From an uncultured Prevotellaceae bacterium (GTDB lineage Bacteria; Bacteroidota; Bacteroidia; Bacteroidales; Bacteroidaceae), in contig CAMZHP010000071.1 in the NCBI GenBank assembly GCA_947306845.1, positions 1 through 12,378 on the forward strand: a stretch of DNA of 12,378 nt. Reading direction: 5' to 3'. Positions 6,676-12,378 of the stretch are shown here, piece after piece. Numbering within the stretch: position 1 is the stretch's first letter; each line of letters begins with the position of its first letter. The notes below the pieces were generated by a model. That model did no database searches and was not told where the DNA came from. It saw nothing but the letters and a program-made list of their open reading frames with translations. The position numbers and the translations under genes are program-made.

Positions 6676-7230
6676 ATGGATTTGAAGAATGTTGTTAAAA
6701 AAACAAAACTTGGAGACGTTTTGTGCTACTCGGCACATTATGATTCACCATTGGGCGGCATCACGTTAGGTTCCGACGGCGCGTCGCTCACAGGTCTTTG
6801 GTTCGATGGACAACGGTTCTTTGCCGATGGGCTTGGCGAGGAGCATGAGGAGCGGGCTGACTTGACAATTTTTTGTGATACATGCCGTTGGCTTGATATG
6901 TATTTCGGTGGTCGGATGCCCAACTTCACCCCGCCGCTGTTGTTGCGAGCCACTCCGTTTCGCCAACGTGTTTGGCAGCTGTTGCTCGATATTCCGTATG
7001 GCCAAACCGTGACCTATGGCAGCCTTGCCCGTCAACTCGGTTGCCGTTCGGCACAAGCGGTGGGCGGTGCAGTGGGTCATAATCCTATTTCGCTCATCAT
7101 ACCCTGCCACCGGGTGGTGGGCACAGGAGGTATGCTGACGGGCTATGCTGGTGGTTTAGACCTCAAGATGCGTCTCTTGGAAATGGAGAAAACCACGTCA
7201 AATGAGATAACAGAGAAAATCATGAAATAG
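6676..7230 (+). CDS. ogt: Methylated-DNA--[protein]-cysteine S-methyltransferase (Ogt)
   Basis: A 184-residue DNA repair protein that removes O6-methyl from guanine (and O4-methyl from thymine) by irreversible transfer to its own cysteine. Visible hallmarks: YDSPLGGITLG at 22-32 of the N-terminal ribonuclease-like domain; TPFRQRVWQLLLDIPYG at 93-109 and TYGSLARQLG at 113-122 of the C-terminal DNA-binding domain; RSAQAVGGAVGHNP at 124-137 with the probable arginine finger Arg124; and the acceptor motif PCHRV with Cys144, followed by GYAGGLDLKMRLLEME. It lacks an Ada-type AraC/zinc domain, so it is Ogt-like and constitutive or lightly regulated. A GTG at 6628 could extend the frame by 16 residues, but these are hydrophobic, run through the candidate promoter and have no family match; the ATG at 6676 is preferred. 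The gene is divergent from the nickel operon and 53 nt before the efflux operon. Confidence 0.93.
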   Translation: MDLKNVVKKTKLGDVLCYSAHYDSPLGGITLGSDGASLTGLWFDGQRFFADGLGEEHEERADLTIFCDTCRWLDMYFGGRMPNFTPPLLLRATPFRQRVWQLLLDIPYGQTVTYGSLARQLGCRSAQAVGGAVGHNPISLIIPCHRVVGTGGMLTGYAGGLDLKMRLLEMEKTTSNEITEKIMK

Positions 7231-7253
7231 AACATATATGATATAAAACACTC

Positions 7254-7267
7254 TTTTGTGCACAAAA
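7254..7267. promoter_or_regulatory. Perfect 14-bp palindrome, candidate operator of the efflux operon
   Basis: TTTTGTGCACAAAA is a perfect dyad with no loop, centred in the 53-nt gap between ogt and the adaptor gene and ending 16 nt before the ATG. With no spacer it suits a dimeric DNA-binding protein better than an RNA hairpin. Which regulator might bind is unknown; no regulator gene lies in the window. I did not find a convincing TAnnTTTG box in the same gap, so the operon promoter is unlocated, and read-through from ogt is possible. Confidence 0.4.
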
Positions 7268-7283
7268 TCAAATACATATATAC

Positions 7284-8387
7284 ATGAGAAAGCTATTTTT
7301 GATACTGCTGGTTGTCGTATTGGCCAGCAGTTGTGGTAAGCAGAAGGAGCAGTCGTCGAAGGCTCCTACGAGAGTGGGGACACTAGTGGTGTCGCCTGGT
7401 ATGATTGACAATGCGCAGACGTATGTGGGCATTATTGAGGAACGTGAGGCCACTGCAGTGAGTTTCACCACCATGGGAGTGATCAAGCGAATATTGGTCA
7501 AGGAGGGACAGGCAGTAAGCCGTGGTCAACTGTTGGCAGAAATCGATCCGACCACTTCGAGCAACAGCGTGGAGGTGGCACATGCGTCAGTCAACCAAGC
7601 CAAAGACATGGTGAAACAGGCTGAGGCCACTTACAACCAAGCCAAGGATGCTTACGACCGTATGAAGTTGTTGCATGACAATGGCTCGTTGCCGGAGGTC
7701 AAATGGATAGAGGCAGAGACCCGTCTCGCTCAAGCCACCTCAGCACTCAGTACAGCTCGTTCGGGAGTAGCATCGGCTACTGCAACGGAAAAGATAGCCC
7801 GCAAGGGACTTGCTGATACCCGTCTCTACGCCCCTGTCAGTGGCGTCATTGGCAAGAAACAGCTGGTGGCAGGTGAGACAGCTTTGCCGTCACAAGCTGT
7901 AGTGAACATTCTTGACATCTCAACAGTGAAAGTGAAGGTAGCCGTGCCCGAATCAGAGATTGGGAGCATCAACGCCAATACATCGGCCAGTGTTAAGGTG
8001 GATGCCATCGGGCGTAGCTATATGGGTGGAAGAATAGAGAAAGGTGTGCAGGCTGACGCTCTCACACATACCTATGACATTCGTATCAATGTAGTCAACG
8101 GCGACCGTAAACTGTTGCCGGGAATGGTGGCTAGCGTCCGTTTCGTTTCTGAGGGGTCGCAGGGTATCAGCAGCAAATCCATTCCCGTGACATCGGTGCA
8201 GAAGAAGTCTGACGGTTCATTGTTCGTCTGGACAGTGGACAACAACAATGCAGCCCATCGCACTAAGGTGACGGTAGGTGAAACGCAGGGCAATCATGTG
8301 ACGGTTGTAGATGGGTTAAACATCGGACAGCGCATTGTGACGGAGGGATACCAGAAACTGAGTGAAGGAACAAAAGTAGTGTATTAA
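7284..8387 (+). CDS. RND efflux periplasmic adaptor (membrane fusion) lipoprotein
   Basis: A 367-residue MFP-family subunit that bridges the inner-membrane pump and the outer-membrane channel. The N-terminus is a lipoprotein signal with lipobox ASSC at 14-17, so Cys17 should be lipidated and anchor the protein facing the periplasm. Domain order is typical of AcrA/MexA-like proteins: first lipoyl half at about 55-90 (GVIKRILVKEGQAVSRGQLLAEID), a coiled-coil hairpin at about 95-175 with its tip near 131-138, second lipoyl half at 178-212 (LYAPVSGVIGKKQLVAGE), a beta-barrel at about 213-290, and a membrane-proximal domain at about 297-367. The stop is followed after one base by the pump ATG, so the two are co-translated. 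The substrate is not predictable from this sequence. Confidence 0.95.
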   Translation: MRKLFLILLVVVLASSCGKQKEQSSKAPTRVGTLVVSPGMIDNAQTYVGIIEEREATAVSFTTMGVIKRILVKEGQAVSRGQLLAEIDPTTSSNSVEVAHASVNQAKDMVKQAEATYNQAKDAYDRMKLLHDNGSLPEVKWIEAETRLAQATSALSTARSGVASATATEKIARKGLADTRLYAPVSGVIGKKQLVAGETALPSQAVVNILDISTVKVKVAVPESEIGSINANTSASVKVDAIGRSYMGGRIEKGVQADALTHTYDIRINVVNGDRKLLPGMVASVRFVSEGSQGISSKSIPVTSVQKKSDGSLFVWTVDNNNAAHRTKVTVGETQGNHVTVVDGLNIGQRIVTEGYQKLSEGTKVVY

Positions 8388-8388
8388 T

Positions 8389-11300
8389 ATGGGAAAAAAG
8401 ATGGAATGGCTCAAGTGGCCATTGGAACATTACCCGATATCGCTGCTCATCATCGGCATCTTCTTTGTGTTGGGCATCTATGGAATGTTTGACATGCCCA
8501 AGGATGAGTTTCCGCATGCTACAATCCGTCAGGGAGTGGTGGTAGCTGTCTATCCTGGTGCTACATCCGAGGAGGTGGAGCTGCAGGTGGCCCGTCCGCT
8601 GGAGCGCTATCTCTTTACCTATGGAGAGGTCAATCGTGTGAAGACCACCACGACTTCTCAGAATGGCATGTGCATCGTGATGGTAAAACTCAACGATGAC
8701 GTGAACAACAAGGATGAGGTGTGGAGCAAAATCAAGCACGGACTGAACAGCTTCAAGTCACAGTTGCCCTCTGGCGTGTTGGCCATTGTAGTGAACGATG
8801 ACTTCGGCAACACCTCAGCACTGCTTATCGCTATCGAGAGCGACCAGCGCAGTTATCGTGAGCTGAAGGAATATAGTGATGATCTGAGCGACCGTCTGCG
8901 TAGAATTCCGTCTGTAGCCAATGTGAAATTGTTTGGTGAGCAGAAGGAGCAGATATCGCTCTATGTCGACCGCCAGCGTCTGCAGGCCTATGGCATCGGA
9001 CAACAGATGCTCTTCTCGCGTCTGCAAGCCCAGGGCATCACCACGATGAGTGGCAACATCGATGATGACGACCAGCAGATACCTATCCACGTGGAGGCTC
9101 AGGAGAATGGCGAGGAGGAAATCGCCAATCAGATCATTTTCTCCGACCCTGTCACGGGCAAGGTGGCCCGTGTGAGGGATGTGGCCCGTGTGGTCAGGGA
9201 ATACGAGCCGATGTCGAGCCGCATAGAGCAGGATGGTCACCCCTGTGTGTTGCTGTCGATGGAGATGACACCCGGCAACAATGTGGTGCAGTATGGCGGT
9301 GAGGTGGACAAGGTGCTCAATGATTTCCGTGAGAACGAACTGCCTGAAGATGTGAAGGTCACACGTATCGCCGACAAACCAAAGGTGGTGAATATCAGCA
9401 TCACCAACTTCCTCCGCGACCTTCTGATTGCGATGCTCATCATCATCCTGGTGATGATGGTGCTCTTCCCGCTGCGCTCAGCTATTGTGGCATCCATTAC
9501 CATCCCATTGAGCACCTTTGTCTCGGTGTCTTTCATGTATATGTTGGGCATCGAACTGAACATCGTGACGCTGGCGGCGCTGATTGTGGTGCTCGGTATG
9601 GTGGTCGATAACTCCATTGTGGTGATAGACGGATATTTGGAATACCTCGGAAAGGGGCATGAACCCAAGCAAGCTGCCATAGAATCGGCCAAGCAATATT
9701 TCATGCCCATGATGTTGGCCACCATTTGCATTTGTGCCATCTTCTATCCTTTCCTGATCACCATGAAGGGCATGTTCCATGACTGTCTGAAGGATTTCCC
9801 CATCACCATCACTATCAACCTGATGGTGTCGCTCTTCTTGGCTGTGACAGTGATACCGTTCTTGGAAGTCAGGTTAATCAAGCCTGAAAACGTGAAAACT
9901 GATGGGAATGCCATCACCAAGTGGGTGCAGAGGACCTATGACAGGGTGCTCGACTTCACTTTTAGAAATCCGTGGATGACCATCTTCGGTGGCATCGGTG
10001 TCATTTTGCTGTCCACAATCATTATTCCGACCCTGAAGATACGACTGTTCCCGTATGCCGACCGCGACCAGTTTGCTGTAGAAATCTTCCTGCCCGATGG
10101 CAAGGGACTGGCAGAGACCACTGAGTTGGCGGATTCTGTTCGTCATGTGCTGGCAAAGGACGAGCGCATCACGGGCATCACTAGCTTCATCGGCTGTTCC
10201 TCGCCACGCTTCATGGATGCCTATGCGCCACAGATGGCGGGGAAGAACTATGCTCAATTGATTGTGAACACACAATCAGACAAGGCTACGCTCGACCTGT
10301 TGGCGCAATATCAGCCACAGTTGGGAGAAGCCTTTCCCAATGCTTACGTGAAGTTCAAACGACTGGATTATCTGGAAGTCACAGAATTGGAGTATCGCTT
10401 TTATGGCGACAATCTTGATTCCCTCCATGTAGTGGCTGAACGGTTGATGGAGCGCATGCGCCAGATGCCAGAGTTGGAATGGGTGCATACTGATTACTTT
10501 CAGCCTCATCCTATCATCAACGTAGAACTAGATCCTGTTGCCTCAGCACAGTTGGGTGTAACACGATCCACGGCACAACTGGCACTGAGCGCGACCTCGT
10601 GTGACCTCCGTGTAGGGCAGATATGGGAAGGCAACTATGAATTGCCCATTGTCGTGAAGGACGATGCCGACATGACATTCTCGGATGTTGCCAATTTGGG
10701 TATCGCATCACCGATGTCCATCGTATCATCAGGCGTCAACCAGTCCAACAGCACCGTGCCTTTGCGACAGATAGCGAAGGTGTCCCCCCAGTGGAGTGAG
10801 AGCCGCATCTTGCATCGCGGTGGAGAGCGTTGCATCACGGTGACTGGCCATTTCGTGCAGGGCGTTTATACAGCTCCCATCGAGAAGGAGATAGCCCGCA
10901 TCATGCAGAAGGAGATTGAGATGCCTCAGGGGGTGCGCTCTGAGGTGGGCGGTGAGATAGAGTATGGCGACGAGGCCCTGCCGCAGATATTTGGAGGCAT
11001 CACCATCGCCATGATCATCGTGTTCTTCTTCCTGCTGTTCAACTTCAAGAAGTTTGGCATTACAACGATATGTATGGTCGCCCTTGCCCTGATGATTCCA
11101 GGTTCACTGATTGGATTGGGACTGATGAACCGTTCCTTGGGCCTCACCTCCATCTTTGGTCTCATCACGTTGATGGGAATGATCATGCGCAATGAGATAC
11201 TGATTTTCGAGCACGCGATTGACCTGATCAAGAAATATGTGGCAGCACATGGAGATTGGACTGTTGACCGCGAGGGTTACAACAATGCCGTGAAGCAGGC

Positions 11301-11502
11301 TGCCTACGATGCTGGCAAGCGGCGCATGGTGCCCATCTTCCTCACAACAGCTACCACTGCTGTCGGTGTGGTGCCGATGATCATCGCGCAGAGTTCGTTC
11401 TGGATGCCTGTGGGAGTCACCATTTTTGCCGGTGGTATTGGCTCGCTCATCATGGTGGTAACCATGTTGCCCGTTATTTATTGGAAAGTAAGTCAAAAGT
11501 GA
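8389..11502 (+). CDS. RND-family inner-membrane efflux pump (AcrB/HAE-like)
   Basis: A 1037-residue proton-driven pump, full length for the family. Layout: TM1 at about 15-35, a periplasmic porter half to about 340, TM2-TM6 at about 341-495, a membrane-associated linker, TM7 at about 529-548, a second porter half to about 865, and TM8-TM12 at about 868-1033. The TM4 segment VLGMVVDNSIVVIDGY carries Asp407 followed by Asn408, whereas AcrB has Asp407-Asp408; Asp-Asn is frequent in other RND branches. In TM10, GMIMRNEILIFEH has Arg934 where AcrB has Lys940, plus an added Glu936. Thr986-Thr987 in TM11 lie near the AcrB Thr978 position. The start one base after the adaptor stop gives the usual short cytoplasmic N-terminus; Met5 is an alternative. 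Drugs, lipids or other amphiphiles are possible cargo; this is not a CusA-like metal pump by its motifs. Confidence 0.95.
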   Translation: MGKKMEWLKWPLEHYPISLLIIGIFFVLGIYGMFDMPKDEFPHATIRQGVVVAVYPGATSEEVELQVARPLERYLFTYGEVNRVKTTTTSQNGMCIVMVKLNDDVNNKDEVWSKIKHGLNSFKSQLPSGVLAIVVNDDFGNTSALLIAIESDQRSYRELKEYSDDLSDRLRRIPSVANVKLFGEQKEQISLYVDRQRLQAYGIGQQMLFSRLQAQGITTMSGNIDDDDQQIPIHVEAQENGEEEIANQIIFSDPVTGKVARVRDVARVVREYEPMSSRIEQDGHPCVLLSMEMTPGNNVVQYGGEVDKVLNDFRENELPEDVKVTRIADKPKVVNISITNFLRDLLIAMLIIILVMMVLFPLRSAIVASITIPLSTFVSVSFMYMLGIELNIVTLAALIVVLGMVVDNSIVVIDGYLEYLGKGHEPKQAAIESAKQYFMPMMLATICICAIFYPFLITMKGMFHDCLKDFPITITINLMVSLFLAVTVIPFLEVRLIKPENVKTDGNAITKWVQRTYDRVLDFTFRNPWMTIFGGIGVILLSTIIIPTLKIRLFPYADRDQFAVEIFLPDGKGLAETTELADSVRHVLAKDERITGITSFIGCSSPRFMDAYAPQMAGKNYAQLIVNTQSDKATLDLLAQYQPQLGEAFPNAYVKFKRLDYLEVTELEYRFYGDNLDSLHVVAERLMERMRQMPELEWVHTDYFQPHPIINVELDPVASAQLGVTRSTAQLALSATSCDLRVGQIWEGNYELPIVVKDDADMTFSDVANLGIASPMSIVSSGVNQSNSTVPLRQIAKVSPQWSESRILHRGGERCITVTGHFVQGVYTAPIEKEIARIMQKEIEMPQGVRSEVGGEIEYGDEALPQIFGGITIAMIIVFFFLLFNFKKFGITTICMVALALMIPGSLIGLGLMNRSLGLTSIFGLITLMGMIMRNEILIFEHAIDLIKKYVAAHGDWTVDREGYNNAVKQAAYDAGKRRMVPIFLTTATTAVGVVPMIIAQSSFWMPVGVTIFAGGIGSLIMVVTMLPVIYWKVSQK

Positions 11503-11527
11503 TAAAATTGCTATTGCATACCCGAAT

Positions 11528-12378
11528 ATGATGAAAAAGATATTTGCTTTCGTGCTAGGTTCCCTGTGCTGCTCCTTGATGATAGCCCAAACCTACACCT
11601 TGGAGCAGCTGAAGGATTCTGCCCTGCGCAACAATTTCGCCATCCGTTCTGCACAATATGATGTTGAGGCAGCCAGTCAGCAACGCAAGGAGGCCTATAC
11701 CAAGTATTTCCCCAATGTCAGCGGTATGGGCTTGTGGTTCAATGCTAATAAAGGCATGGCCGAGACCACTGTCAACCCATCAGAGATGATGGCACCCGAA
11801 ATGGGCGCCATGCTGGCTCAAATGTTTCCCCCTGAGGCACTTGCCGCCCTCGCCAATCCCGTCAGCATCTCGATGATGAAAAAAGGTGTCATCGCCGGCG
11901 TACAGGCCGTACAACCAGTTTTCGCCGGTGGCCAGATCATCAATGGCAATAAGTTGAGCCAGGTGGGCGAAGATGTGAGCAGGCTGAAGATGCAGCTCTC
12001 GGAAAACGAGGTGGAGAAGACGGCCGAGCAGTATTTCTGGCAGCTGGCTTCCATTCAGGAGAAGATGAAGACCATTGAGGCGGTGGAGAAACTGCTCAAC
12101 GATATTTATAAAGATGTGGATGTGGCTGTCCGTGCGGGTGTGGCCATGCGTAACGATTTGTTGCAAGTGCAACTGCGCCAGAACGAAATAGCCAGTCAGA
12201 AACTCAAGGTAAGCAACGGTCTTTCATTGGTGCGTATGTTGCTCTCCCAATACTGTGGTCTGCGCGATACGTCGTTCGTTATTTCATATCAGGCAGATGT
12301 CACTTCACCCGTAGGCTCAAAACAGGACCATCAACAGGCCTTATTGGGAACGACAGAATATCAGTTGTTGGGAAAGCA
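11528..12378 (+). CDS. TolC-family outer-membrane efflux channel, partial
   Basis: The first 283 residues of an outer-membrane factor; the frame is still open at the right edge. A signal peptide of about 21 residues ends MIAQ and is followed by TYTLEQLKDSALRNN, the usual start of mature TolC-family proteins. YTKYFPNVSGMGLWFN at 57-72 is the family's first strand region, and VQPVFAGGQIINGNKLSQ at about 135-152 resembles the conserved Q-P-(I/L)-x-x-G-G motif entering the helical barrel. Residues 75-120 are methionine-rich and less typical. It lies 25 nt after the pump stop with the same orientation, so it is the third gene of the tripartite operon. Two consecutive ATGs (11528 and 11531) could start it; the choice changes one residue. 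Confidence 0.93.
   Translation, partial: MMKKIFAFVLGSLCCSLMIAQTYTLEQLKDSALRNNFAIRSAQYDVEAASQQRKEAYTKYFPNVSGMGLWFNANKGMAETTVNPSEMMAPEMGAMLAQMFPPEALAALANPVSISMMKKGVIAGVQAVQPVFAGGQIINGNKLSQVGEDVSRLKMQLSENEVEKTAEQYFWQLASIQEKMKTIEAVEKLLNDIYKDVDVAVRAGVAMRNDLLQVQLRQNEIASQKLKVSNGLSLVRMLLSQYCGLRDTSFVISYQADVTSPVGSKQDHQQALLGTTEYQLLGK

Overview
The window looks like chromosomal DNA from a member of the Bacteroidales, probably Prevotella-like. This rests on near-balanced base composition, little Shine-Dalgarno signal ahead of most genes, Bacteroidetes-style TAnnTTTG -7 boxes in the one divergent promoter region, a Cys-17 lipoprotein RND adaptor, and secreted proteins whose signal peptides end in Ala-Gln. 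Genus is an inference. I see no RNA genes, insertion sequences, CRISPR arrays or phage genes.

Left part (1 to about 6562, all minus strand): a tightly packed seven-gene operon. In transcription order it encodes a secreted alpha/beta-hydrolase fused to a LamG-like domain, then LarB, LarC and LarE, then a CbiM-CbiQ-CbiO type metal importer whose ATPase runs off the left edge. LarB, LarC and LarE make the nickel-pincer nucleotide (NPN) cofactor first known from lactate racemase. LarB carboxylates and cleaves nicotinic acid adenine dinucleotide, LarE adds the two sulfurs, and LarC inserts nickel. The adjacent ECF importer is therefore best read as a nickel supplier, equivalent to LarMN-LarQ-LarO of Lactiplantibacillus plantarum, although its families are usually labelled cobalt transport. 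Every junction overlaps or is separated by 3 nt, so the genes are probably translationally coupled. No larA-type apoenzyme lies in the window, so the enzyme that uses the cofactor is unidentified. The secreted hydrolase-LamG protein is the unexpected member.

Middle (6563 to 6675): a short divergent intergenic region with a good minus-strand -7 box for the nickel operon and a weaker plus-strand one for the next gene.

Right part (6676 to the end, all plus strand): ogt, a methylated-DNA repair methyltransferase, followed by a tripartite RND efflux operon: lipoprotein periplasmic adaptor, 1037-residue inner-membrane pump, and a TolC-type outer-membrane channel cut by the right edge. A perfect 14-bp palindrome just upstream of the adaptor gene is a candidate operator.

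The most interesting points are the apparently orphan NPN pathway with its coupled secreted hydrolase, the three-cysteine (probably iron-sulfur) LarE, the single-frame LarC with a large histidine-rich segment, and unusual residues at the RND proton-relay positions.
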